Below, in pieces: positions 50,601-58,266 of a stretch of DNA of 64,000 nt (positions are counted from its first letter, which is position 1; each line of letters starts with the position of its first letter). A program made the position numbers and the translations under genes. The stretch is taken from positions 62,001-126,000 of the forward strand of contig NZ_JARADB010000009.1 in the NCBI RefSeq assembly GCF_028765165.1, read 5' to 3'. The DNA is from Paenibacillus sp. MAHUQ-63 (GTDB lineage Bacteria > Bacillota > Bacilli > Paenibacillales > NBRC-103111). The notes beneath the pieces were generated by a model, which was not told the DNA's origin, did not search any database, and worked only from the letters and a program-made list of their open reading frames with translations.

Positions 50601-53600
50601 TACGAAAGTAACAACCGTTGAACTGTCCGGAAGCTCCACGGATTTCCAGGTCGTTCAAGGCAGTCCGGTCACGGACGCCGACGGTACGAGACAGGCGACG
50701 CTGCTCATTCCGCAGGGGACCACGGCATATATGAAGCTTGCCGACGGCTCGACCGTACCGCTTCCAAGCATGAATGTCCGAGCGACGGAATATACCGTAG
50801 GAGATAAAGGCAAGCAGGCGATGCCAGGCGATCTTCCGGCATTCGTAGGCTATACGTACGCCGTGGAGCTTTCGGCGGATGAAGCGGTGGCTGCAGGGGC
50901 GTCCGAGGTTCGCTTCAGCCAACCGATCTATACCTATGTGGATAACTTCTTGGAGTTCCCTGTTGGGGAGACCGTTCCTTCCGGTTATTATGACCGTAAA
51001 GCAGGAGAATGGGTGCCTTCCAAGAACGGCAAAATCATTCAAATATTGCGAGTTGATGGCGGTAGAGCCGTCATAGACTCGGATGCAGACACCTTGGAAG
51101 ACGACGCTGCGAAGCTTGCGGCGCTCGGGTTCACGGAAGCGGAGCTGTTGAAGCTCGGCGGCATGTATGAACCCGGCAAAACCTTGTGGCGCGTGCCGAT
51201 TGAGCATTTTACCCCATGGGACTTCAACTGGCCTTACGGTCTGCCGGGGGACGCGGCGAATCCGCCGAACCGGAAACCGAATTCCAACGATCCTAATGTC
51301 AAAGATCCATGCAAGAGTTCGGGATCGGTGATCGGCTGCCAGGAGATGACGCTCGGGGAAGTCATTCCGGTGACAGGGACGAATATGACGTTAAATTACT
51401 ACAGCCGCAGAGCCGAGGGCTACCAAGGCAAAGCAGCGCTGGAAATCCCTGTTCTCGACGGTCCGCTGCCGCCGTCCGTTGTGGCCGTTACGGTGGACAT
51501 TCAGATTGCAGGACGCCGAATCACGGCAAGTATCCCATTATCGCAAGGAAGCAAGCCTTACCGTTACGTTTGGGATGGCAAAGACGCCTATGGCCGGCAA
51601 TTAATCGGTATTCATGAATATCAAGTTACGGTGCAGTATCATTACATGCCTGTGTATTATTCTTCATCGGGCTCGTTTGCAAGCAGCTTCGGCCAAGCGG
51701 CAGGCGTGACCAAAGGATCCAGAAACGTCATCGGAGGGGGAAGAGCGGCGACGACGATTGCGACCTCGCGCACATGGAACGGCACTATCGAAAGCCCGAT
51801 CGATCCGTACCAAGACATGGGCATAGCCGGCTGGAGCCTTAGCCCGCATCACAGCTACGATAAGTTGACCGGCACGCTTGGCAAAGGCAGCGGCTTCATC
51901 GAGCAGCGGCCAAAATCCGTGCGCAACGCTCAAGAAATCGTGTTCCGTGAGAGCCCTTCTGCTCCGGGCACAGGGATTGCGGCCGGCAATAAAACGACGA
52001 TTCCGACAATGATGGCTGTTGGACCCGATGGGGACTTATATCTTAATACGTATAAGACACTCCCGCTGCCCTATCCGGATAACGTACAAACGGATGTATT
52101 CCGCCTGCAAGGAGACGGCACAGCTGTTGAGGTGGCCGGGATGAAGGGTCAGCTGTCGATGAACGCGCTGGCGGTGGATGCTGAAGGCACCTTGTATGGA
52201 ACCAGCTGGGGGACTTACCGGATTTGGAAGAAAGCCGTAGCGGACCCGGAGTGGGTGCCAATTGCAGGTAGCGGCCTCCTTGGCGCCGAGTATGAAGATC
52301 CTGGCGATGGCGTTCCGGCGACGCAAGTGAAGCTGTACGATCCGAGAAATATTGAAATCGCTGCAGACGGCAGCATTTACTTTACCGATTCCAGCCGGTT
52401 ATACCGGATTGGCGCAGATGGCATACTGACTGCTCTCGGCGAACGCGGATATAGGAGTAAGGACAATTTCGGCGTAGACAACGGTCCGGTAACGAAAAGA
52501 AACGTCGGCATCGTGGACGATATCGAGCTTGGCCCTGACGGCTCCTTATATTTGCTGGATGTAGCAGGTTGCTCGGGAAGCAACTGCACCTATGCGCGAA
52601 TCCGCAAAATGACGGAGGACGGCACGATTTCTCTGTATGCGGGAGATATCACGCCTAGTCTCGTTCAATTCTATGAAGGCATCCCGGCAACCGAGGCGGT
52701 CTTCAACATCGAAGGGCCGCGGATGGAAATCGACCGGGCGGGGAACATCTACGTACTTGTACCGAGTCCGTCGGACGACCGCAAGTTGTACCGGATCACA
52801 ACGGACCAAATTTTCCAAGAGGTAGCGGCGGATTTCATTGCCAGCGTCAAACAGCAGGTGAAAGATGAAGGCGGCGCCTACTCAGGGACCGTGCCGATCC
52901 GATTGATGTCCACGGGACCTCAGGATGAATTGATTATTCAAGTGCAAAGCAGCAAAGCGGCCGGCGATTTCTTCTACCTGTACCGGTTGATGCCTGAGGC
53001 GAAGCCGGATTTCGTAAACGGCAGCGCCACGGAGCGATATTTATTCGATCCGAACTCGGGTCGGCATGTAGAAACGAAAAACGCGCTCACCGGCGGCACG
53101 ATCACTCGTTTCGAGTACGATGGGGAAGGCCGCTTAATCAAGCTCTACGACCGCAATAACAATGAAGTTCGCGTAGAGCGGGACAGCAGCGGGGTGCCTA
53201 CGGCCATTGTGGCGCCAGGCGGCCAGCGGACGGCGCTAACCGTGGAGCACGGACAATTGACGCAAATCGCGAATCCTGCGGGAGAGTCGTTCGTCATGAC
53301 ATATGACAGCAAGGGACTATTGAAAGAGTTTGCCGATCCGAACCGGCATGTGCGCAAGTACGGATACGATGCCCAAGGTTATCTGACCAGCGCGGAAAAT
53401 CCGCTGGAAGGCGTATCAACATTGGCACGCGAAAGTGCGGTTAACGGATATAAGGTGATTTACACGAAACCGGGCAACCGGATCACGACGTATGAAGTAA
53501 CGCGGGAATTAGGCCAGTTGAAGCGGGCGACCACCGATCCCTCCGGTGCGAAGACCGTCTACGTGGTGAAAGACGATGGAACGGAAACGACGGATTACCC

Positions 53601-56115
53601 GGACGGAACCAAAGTTATCCAGACGAAATCGCCTGACCCGCGTTGGGGAGACGATTCACCGGTCATTTCCAGTATGACGGTGACTTCGCCGTCCGGCCGG
53701 AAATGGACGCTCGGAGAGAAGCGCGTTGCGCAGCTGGAGAACAGAAGCGATCCGTCAAGCTTGAAGTCGTTGACCATGACGTACTCGATGACCGAGACGA
53801 ATGCAGGACGTACGACGACATCGAGCTCATCGATTCTTTATACAGTTGCTGAGAAGAAGTTCACGGAAACAAGCGCGGAAGGCTACGTAACGCACACTTA
53901 TCTGGACAGCTACGACCGAGTGGTCAAAATCCAAGATTCCGATCCGAAGCTGGCGCCGACCCTATTCCTATACGATACGAAGGGAAGGCTGCAGCGTGCG
54001 GAGCAGGGAGAGCAGTTCGTCGTGCAGACGTACGATGCGAAGAACCGGCTGGAGCAGACGACGGACGCGGCGGGGCAGACCAAGCGGTATACGTACGACG
54101 AGGCGGACCGGGTCATTGCGATCCAGCTGCCAAGCGGCAAAACCGTTGGCAAAGGCTACGACGGCGCCGGCAATCTCACCGAGGTGACGACGGCGGGTCT
54201 GGACGTTTACCGTCAAACCTTCAACGGTTTGGATCAGTTCAGCTCCTTTGCGCCGGATAGCGCAACCGAAGCGTTGACGGTCCTGTACAATGCATCCGGC
54301 AAGTTCGATAAAGCGGTGCTGCCTAGCGGCCGGGAAGTTGCCTACGGATACGATGCAACAGGGCGTGTGAACAGCTTGAACGACGACGAAATTTCCCGAG
54401 CGTTTACGTATCAAGGAAATACGGACCTTGTCAGCAAGCTCGAGAACACAATTTCGGCCGATCCGGCCTACAAACAATCCATGGGGTACAAATACGACGG
54501 ATCGTCTGTGACTGAGCTAACGCTGTCCGGTCTGGCGAACGGTAAATTCACCTATACGTATGACGGGTATTCCAATCTTACAGGCTTTAAAATGACGGCC
54601 GGCAATGTGACGAACAAAGAGACTTTGCTGGGCTATGATAAAGATTTGAATATGATCCGTTTCGGGCCGTTTACCTTTAATCGCACTGCGCCGGGCAAGC
54701 GGGTAGGCTCTATCACGGACGGCGCAATGAACGTAGGCAAAGAGTATGATGGTAACGGCCGTGTCAAAGGATTAACTTACACTTTGGGCGGAACGGAAGT
54801 CTACAAAGTGGATCACATTTTCGATAAGCGCGGCTATTTGACGGATAAAACCGTAACGACATCGGCCGGGCAGGAAGTTTACTCCTATGGATATGGAGAC
54901 GACGGGCAACTGACGAGCGTTACGAAGACAGGTCCGGACGGTCCGTTCACGGAGAGCTATGATTACGATGACAGCCGCAACCGGATTTACCGGGACGTTA
55001 CGGGGTCATCGGCCGAGAGTGCAGAGTTCGGCGACTATAATTTGCTGAAATCTTCGGGTTCGGTACCTTATGTATTCGATAAAGATGGCTACCTGACCAA
55101 CAAAGGCAGCGATACCTTCACCTATGCATCCAGAGGCGAGCTGTTGGAGGCTAACGTCGGCGGCATCACGTACAAATATGGTTATGACGCCATTGGACGG
55201 CGGGTGTCCCGCGAAGTATCCGGGCAGAAGACGCAGTACTTGTACGGTAATCCGAACTCGCCGCACATGGTGACGGCTGTTGTGGACCCCGATCAATCCG
55301 TTACGAGCTATTTCTATGACGAGCAAGGGAAGCTGCTGGCTTTGGAAAAAGGAAGTGTCCGTTATTATGTTATTACGGATGGCGTAGGGACTCCGCAGCT
55401 TGTGCTTCAAAGCGACCGTACCGTCGTGAAGAAGCTGCAGTATGATTCCTTCGGCAATCTGCTTGCGGACAGCAATCCGTCGTTTACATTGGCGCTCGGC
55501 TATGCCGGCGGTTTGGCGGATGAGGGCACGAAGCTGGTGCGCTTCGGCTTCCGCGATTATGATCCGCATACCGGCCGCTGGACGGCTAAGGATCCGATCC
55601 TGCTGGACGGCGAGCAGTCCAATCTGTACGCCTATGTGAATAACAACCCGATCTCGTATCGGGATCCGTGCGGCTTGTTCTGCGTCGGCGCGAGCGCTTA
55701 TGAAGGCTTGGGCGGAGGCGGCAAGGTGTGCATAACGGACGAAGGCGTGTCGGCTTGCGCCGAGGTTGGCGTCGGTGTGGGCGGCGGCTTCGAAATCAGC
55801 CCGGTGGAAGATCTATCGAGCACGGAATTGGCCGTTGAAGCGACAGTGAAGGCTTCATGGGGGCCGGCGTCCTTCTCGGACGGCGTGAAGCTGACGAGCA
55901 AATGGAACGGCGATTGCCCGCAATTTTCGCTGCTGGCCAAGGGAGAGCTGGGACCGTTCGGTTATGACTTCATGAGCCCGTCGGAATCGTCGATGAATTT
56001 GGAGTTGGACCATTTCGGCACGGATGTGAAAAATGCCAAAAACTTGTTCAAGAAGACGGGCACCAGCTTCGAGGCAGCTTTGAAAACGAAGGCTTGTGCG
56101 CAGTATAAGTGGTAA
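47641..56115 (+). CDS. Giant SLH-anchored teneurin-like Rhs/YD-repeat protein (2824 residues)
   Basis: Signal peptide (IMAAVLILSMIMTSSFPSLWLTEASA), three SLH domains (about 48-225), two carboxypeptidase-regulatory-like domains (about 232-385), a Gly/Asn/His-rich linker (about 430-460), four FN3 repeats of about 96 residues (464-853), another regulatory-like domain (about 901-987), a teneurin-type region (about 1187-1340), an NHL-like propeller (about 1450-1730), YD repeats (about 1797-2553), the Rhs core (FRDYDPHTGRWTAKDPI) and PISYRDPCGL (2670-2679), which fits the PxxxxDPxGL autocleavage motif. The last 145 residues are a Gly/Val-rich tip with several Cys that I do not recognise. SLH at the N-terminus ties it to the wall while the Rhs shell would enclose the tip. 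No immunity gene follows on this strand. Confidence 0.88.
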   Translation: MSRTWNCHRIMAAVLILSMIMTSSFPSLWLTEASAAGNGGQGSVISGDSVTKEIWPDWAKKEIEELLAAGLIAGYEDGSFRPDRLVTRAELIALTARLNDALQPETDEQSLNVTFRDVQDEWFAADVQKAARLGWVQSSADGQFRPNAPVTRAEAAVIMNRLLKLDAQGAESFKDASVIPAWAAEAVAAMSKAGMIGGYPDGTFQGDRPLTRAEIAVILHRIWVYWKDKQEQALTVNVQGLQGEPLAGAHVTVHDKGDRSVRLWGMTNAEGQLSLQLPYGQYEITAGADGLAAHEAVHFRKGVQTAELKAVEAAAFKGVLKGEDGKGAAGVLLAFATNPTFFTVTDAQGAFTVYVLPDRNYRGMVLEDRSASTLYSGQVPPVLRYLDGKSSEPDGCQCRIQEWKQELKGAKAGQVTDLGSVELADINKPPGHGGGGGSGGHGGGGGNGNGNGNGNGNGGGTPDRTPPAVPGTLTASAKTAAVELHWQQVPDADLAGYRLYTSTNGGLLWGPAQPLGKVIQYTAEGLVPGTLYTFAVTAVDAAGNESAKSNVANAVPLAAVDSTPPDVPSGLTAAAGMQTVGLSWQAVSSSDLAGYYVYTSHDFGATWSSPPATVTGTTYSALNLTAGVPYTFAVSAVDGSGNESAKSSPVTSVPLPGIDVTPPAAPGGLHAVSGVGRVDLSWLAGSEPDLAGYRIHTSTDYGLTWGAPSVTVTGTTYSVTQLTYGVTYTFAVTALDLSGNESPKSSSVQAVPLAEPDHTAPEVPAELAATAAAGKVSLQWRSVTDLDLAGYIVYYSGDGGASWTAIPTGGTVPAYEVSGLTPGTSYLFAVAAKDLAGNESDRSAAVSATVTLPLELPPDPGEVATEIPADGTAKFADNNAFIYSGSNPIQTGVTPGAMEPERLSVLRGLALDEEGKPLAGITVSIVGHEEFGHTLTRADGMFDLAVNGGSNVTVHYEKQGYMAIGRKVHASWESYVTLPDVVLKAFDTKVTTVELSGSSTDFQVVQGSPVTDADGTRQATLLIPQGTTAYMKLADGSTVPLPSMNVRATEYTVGDKGKQAMPGDLPAFVGYTYAVELSADEAVAAGASEVRFSQPIYTYVDNFLEFPVGETVPSGYYDRKAGEWVPSKNGKIIQILRVDGGRAVIDSDADTLEDDAAKLAALGFTEAELLKLGGMYEPGKTLWRVPIEHFTPWDFNWPYGLPGDAANPPNRKPNSNDPNVKDPCKSSGSVIGCQEMTLGEVIPVTGTNMTLNYYSRRAEGYQGKAALEIPVLDGPLPPSVVAVTVDIQIAGRRITASIPLSQGSKPYRYVWDGKDAYGRQLIGIHEYQVTVQYHYMPVYYSSSGSFASSFGQAAGVTKGSRNVIGGGRAATTIATSRTWNGTIESPIDPYQDMGIAGWSLSPHHSYDKLTGTLGKGSGFIEQRPKSVRNAQEIVFRESPSAPGTGIAAGNKTTIPTMMAVGPDGDLYLNTYKTLPLPYPDNVQTDVFRLQGDGTAVEVAGMKGQLSMNALAVDAEGTLYGTSWGTYRIWKKAVADPEWVPIAGSGLLGAEYEDPGDGVPATQVKLYDPRNIEIAADGSIYFTDSSRLYRIGADGILTALGERGYRSKDNFGVDNGPVTKRNVGIVDDIELGPDGSLYLLDVAGCSGSNCTYARIRKMTEDGTISLYAGDITPSLVQFYEGIPATEAVFNIEGPRMEIDRAGNIYVLVPSPSDDRKLYRITTDQIFQEVAADFIASVKQQVKDEGGAYSGTVPIRLMSTGPQDELIIQVQSSKAAGDFFYLYRLMPEAKPDFVNGSATERYLFDPNSGRHVETKNALTGGTITRFEYDGEGRLIKLYDRNNNEVRVERDSSGVPTAIVAPGGQRTALTVEHGQLTQIANPAGESFVMTYDSKGLLKEFADPNRHVRKYGYDAQGYLTSAENPLEGVSTLARESAVNGYKVIYTKPGNRITTYEVTRELGQLKRATTDPSGAKTVYVVKDDGTETTDYPDGTKVIQTKSPDPRWGDDSPVISSMTVTSPSGRKWTLGEKRVAQLENRSDPSSLKSLTMTYSMTETNAGRTTTSSSSILYTVAEKKFTETSAEGYVTHTYLDSYDRVVKIQDSDPKLAPTLFLYDTKGRLQRAEQGEQFVVQTYDAKNRLEQTTDAAGQTKRYTYDEADRVIAIQLPSGKTVGKGYDGAGNLTEVTTAGLDVYRQTFNGLDQFSSFAPDSATEALTVLYNASGKFDKAVLPSGREVAYGYDATGRVNSLNDDEISRAFTYQGNTDLVSKLENTISADPAYKQSMGYKYDGSSVTELTLSGLANGKFTYTYDGYSNLTGFKMTAGNVTNKETLLGYDKDLNMIRFGPFTFNRTAPGKRVGSITDGAMNVGKEYDGNGRVKGLTYTLGGTEVYKVDHIFDKRGYLTDKTVTTSAGQEVYSYGYGDDGQLTSVTKTGPDGPFTESYDYDDSRNRIYRDVTGSSAESAEFGDYNLLKSSGSVPYVFDKDGYLTNKGSDTFTYASRGELLEANVGGITYKYGYDAIGRRVSREVSGQKTQYLYGNPNSPHMVTAVVDPDQSVTSYFYDEQGKLLALEKGSVRYYVITDGVGTPQLVLQSDRTVVKKLQYDSFGNLLADSNPSFTLALGYAGGLADEGTKLVRFGFRDYDPHTGRWTAKDPILLDGEQSNLYAYVNNNPISYRDPCGLFCVGASAYEGLGGGGKVCITDEGVSACAEVGVGVGGGFEISPVEDLSSTELAVEATVKASWGPASFSDGVKLTSKWNGDCPQFSLLAKGELGPFGYDFMSPSESSMNLELDHFGTDVKNAKNLFKKTGTSFEAALKTKACAQYKW
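49021..50200 (+). repeat. Four tandem FN3-encoding repeats
   Basis: Units of about 290 bp starting near 49030, 49320, 49618 and 49910 encode FN3 domains that share DTTPPxxP, DLAGYxxYxSxDxG and YTFAVxAxDxxGNES. The middle two are most alike, suggesting internal duplication. Confidence 0.8.
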
Positions 56116-56123
56116 AATAGATG

Positions 56124-56153
56124 GAAGCCCCGGCAGTTCGTTGCCGGGGCTTC
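56124..56153. terminator. Terminator after the giant Rhs protein gene
   Basis: GAAGCCCCGGCA / TGCCGGGGCTTC, perfect 12-bp stem with a 6-base loop, between convergent genes. Confidence 0.9.
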
Positions 56154-56171
56154 TTCGTTTGCGGGAGGCGC

Positions 56172-57158
56172 TTAGTTCAATTCGCGCACCATTTTGTAGT
56201 TGCCGGGCTCGGCACGGAAGCCGATCAAGTCGCGGTTGATTCGCAGCATCGGTCCGTTCATGGAATCGTTATGCGTGCGCAAATAAGGGACGCCGCAGGA
56301 GCGGGCCGTTCGCACGCCGAGCATTTTGAGCGCGAGGGCGATCCGCCTTCCGCGGTATTCCGGCAGCACGCCGGTGTACTCATGGTACATCGCCCGCGTT
56401 TGCTCGTTCTGCTGGAGCGTAACGACGCCTACGTATTTGTCGCCATCCTTGGCGATATGAATCCATTCCGGCCGTACACCCGCCTGCCCGATCGTCCATT
56501 TCTTCCATTCTTCGAACCAGGGGAAGCTGCCCGAGTACCCCGGGATATCCGGATGCGTAACTTGGTAGAGCTCGTGCAGCTTTCTTTCGCTCGCTTCTCC
56601 AGGTTCATCAGCCAAAGTGATGAGCCGAATTCCGCTCTGCTCGGCTTGTTGAATAGCGTCGAACAGCGTTTCGCCATCGAATACCGCCAAGTCTAGAACG
56701 GACTCGAACGTATGGCGTTCTTGGACGTAACCCCGGCGGCGTGCGAAATCGAGCGAACGCTCATCCGATTCCCGCATATAGTCGATGAGGCGGGAGGCCT
56801 TGACTTCCAAGGCCCATTGCAGGAGCGTGTCGTACAGCGCGCTTCCGATTCCTTGTCCGCGTCGTTCCGGGTGTACGACAACGGTGTGGCTGAGTGTGCC
56901 CGGCTCCGTCCAAGGAGCCCGCCAGGCGATCGCGTAAGCGACGACTTGTCCGCGCTCGTCTTCGGCCACCCATTTGGGACGGTCCCAGCCCATCAGTTCG
57001 CCCTCTTCGTTGTAATGAAGCTTGCCGGGCGGAATGTTCTCCTCGTCGAGCTGCAGCCGTTCAGCGGTCGTCGGCTCGGACCAGATCGTATTCAACAGCG
57101 GAGCGACCGCTGCGAAGTCATCAGGATGCCGCAGCGGTCGAATCCTAAATTTGGACAT
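56172..57158 (-). CDS. Double GNAT-domain acetyltransferase
   Basis: 328 residues from ATG 57158 (GGAGGTAAACTAC upstream); an open frame extends 15 codons further without a ribosome site. N-terminal GNAT domain with VVVHPERRGQGIGSALYDTLL (acetyl-CoA loop) and a C-terminal GNAT-like domain with TGVLPEYRGRRIALALKML and the ending LRINRDLIGFRAEPGNYKMVREL. The two-domain layout resembles mycothiol-synthase-like proteins but the substrate is unknown. Transcribed toward the giant Rhs gene. It is too far from, and unlike, known Rhs immunity genes to be called one. Confidence 0.87.
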   Translation of the reverse strand: MSKFRIRPLRHPDDFAAVAPLLNTIWSEPTTAERLQLDEENIPPGKLHYNEEGELMGWDRPKWVAEDERGQVVAYAIAWRAPWTEPGTLSHTVVVHPERRGQGIGSALYDTLLQWALEVKASRLIDYMRESDERSLDFARRRGYVQERHTFESVLDLAVFDGETLFDAIQQAEQSGIRLITLADEPGEASERKLHELYQVTHPDIPGYSGSFPWFEEWKKWTIGQAGVRPEWIHIAKDGDKYVGVVTLQQNEQTRAMYHEYTGVLPEYRGRRIALALKMLGVRTARSCGVPYLRTHNDSMNGPMLRINRDLIGFRAEPGNYKMVRELN

Positions 57159-57398
57159 GTAGTTTACCTCCATTTGTATCAATAGTAGGCCATATGCAGC
57201 CATTATGACACGGATGGACGGAGTTGTATTGGTAAAGTCTGGATATAGGGAAATATTCGGGATGCGGGAAAAGGAGGCAAGAAGCTCATGGCCGGCGAAA
57301 GGAGCAGGTTTTGGCGGGAGTGAAGCTGTGCGGAGGAGATGAGCGGGGGGGCACGAGGGGAGCGCTCGGGGAGTGCGCGGCGGGCGCTACATAAAGCG

Positions 57399-57587
57399 TA
57401 ACTGGAATTTCTCCAGTTATTTCATCCATTTCCCCCTTCAACCGAGGCGATAACTGGAAATTCTCCTGCTAATTTCACGAGAAATCGCAATAAGGCTCGT
57501 CAATCGCTAATTTTAGATGGAGAAATTCCTTTTATTCCGTCCCGTGGGCTGCCTGGACACTGGAATAACTGGAGTGTTTCCAGTTAT
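57399..57587. repeat. Palindromic repeat element, family B
   Basis: 189 bp with hairpins TAACTGGAATTTCTCCAGTTA (outer left, 57399) and ATAACTGGAGTGTTTCCAG plus TTAT (outer right, ending 57587), and inner complementary parts GGAAATTCTCC (57456) and GGAGAAATTCC (57518). The length and four-part order echo family A but the sequence is unrelated. Confidence 0.75.
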
Positions 57588-57784
57588 TGCAGCGCGGCTA
57601 CTTGTACAGCTTGTGCAGCGCAGCTTAATGTGGTGCAGTTTTGCGCCGCTCGCGCAGTTCAACGCAGCGCAGTGCAGCAACAGAACGCACAAGCAATTCC
57701 CTTACGCTATCCAACAGGCAGCAGCGGCACGGTGGTACAGCTGCAGCATTTCGGGCGCACCACCTCCCTCACCAGCAAGTTAAC

Positions 57785-57957
57785 GGAAATACGATTCGTT
57801 ATTTAGCCTCAAGAGGGAGCATTTGGGGAGCGGAAGTGTAAGACCTTATTTCGCGGTTGTTCCTTCAAATTCTGCAAAAAACCACGTAATAACGAATCGT
57901 ATTTCCTCTTCATCCGCAGAATGGGTGGTCCTTGATGAAATAGCGAACTGTATTTCC
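57785..57957. repeat. Palindromic repeat element, family C
   Basis: GGAAATACGATTCGTTATTT (57785) is complementary to AATAACGAATCGTATTTCC (57888-57906), with a third degenerate inverted copy GCGAACTGTATTTCC ending near 57957. The perfect part of the inverted repeat is 18-19 bp, separated by about 83 bp. Confidence 0.8.
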
Positions 57958-58020
57958 TTTTCACCGATGGATATGCAATGCCGCTGCGTCAGCAATGTGG
58001 AGGCCATCGCCGTGCTTAGG

Positions 58021-58205
58021 CTAACGGACACCAGTGCCGTTAATGCCGCGAAAACGGCCTCGTTCCGGATCTAACGGACACCACGGTCCTTATTTGCCGG
58101 CATCGAGGCGAAAATACGCCTCGGATTGGCAAATAGCGGTACTGGTGTCCGTTAGATTTTTCGATTCGGCCCGAACGGCCGAATAAGGTCCGCTGTGTCC
58201 GTTAG
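58021..58205. repeat. Four-part palindromic element, family A copy 4
   Basis: 185 bp with forward cores CTAACGGACACCA at 58021 and 58071 and inverted cores ending at 58155 and 58205. The inner pair forms a stem of about 28 bp running from CTAACGGACACC to ATTTGCC, capped by GAGGCG/CGCCTC. The best-preserved copy in the window. It lies downstream of the TetR gene. Confidence 0.9.
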
Positions 58206-58266
58206 CCGGACCGCGGGATCTCGCCGGCACAGCTGCCGGCTAGCGCGAGCTGCCCCCGCAAGGCAG

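Larger units (their letters stand above)
57203..58266. other. Gene-free interval rich in palindromic repeats
   Basis: About 1.06 kb without a convincing gene. It holds three different inverted-repeat families side by side (57399-57587, 57785-57957, 58021-58205). Short frames inside run through the repeats and have no ribosome sites. The remainder (57203-57398, 57600-57784) shows nothing recognisable. Confidence 0.8.

Noticed and set aside
50044..51207. 387-residue antisense frame inside the giant Rhs gene
   Set aside because: No ribosome site, no recognisable protein, and it lies fully inside a well-supported gene.
56172..57158. Immunity gene for the Rhs-type protein
   Set aside because: It is on the opposite strand, is a complete two-domain GNAT enzyme, and sits behind a terminator.
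57517..58074. Short plus-strand frames in the repeat hotspot
   Set aside because: They run through palindromic repeats, lack ribosome sites and have no coding character.
57399..58205. CRISPR array
   Set aside because: The repeats are inverted, unevenly spaced and of three different families, without spacers or cas genes.
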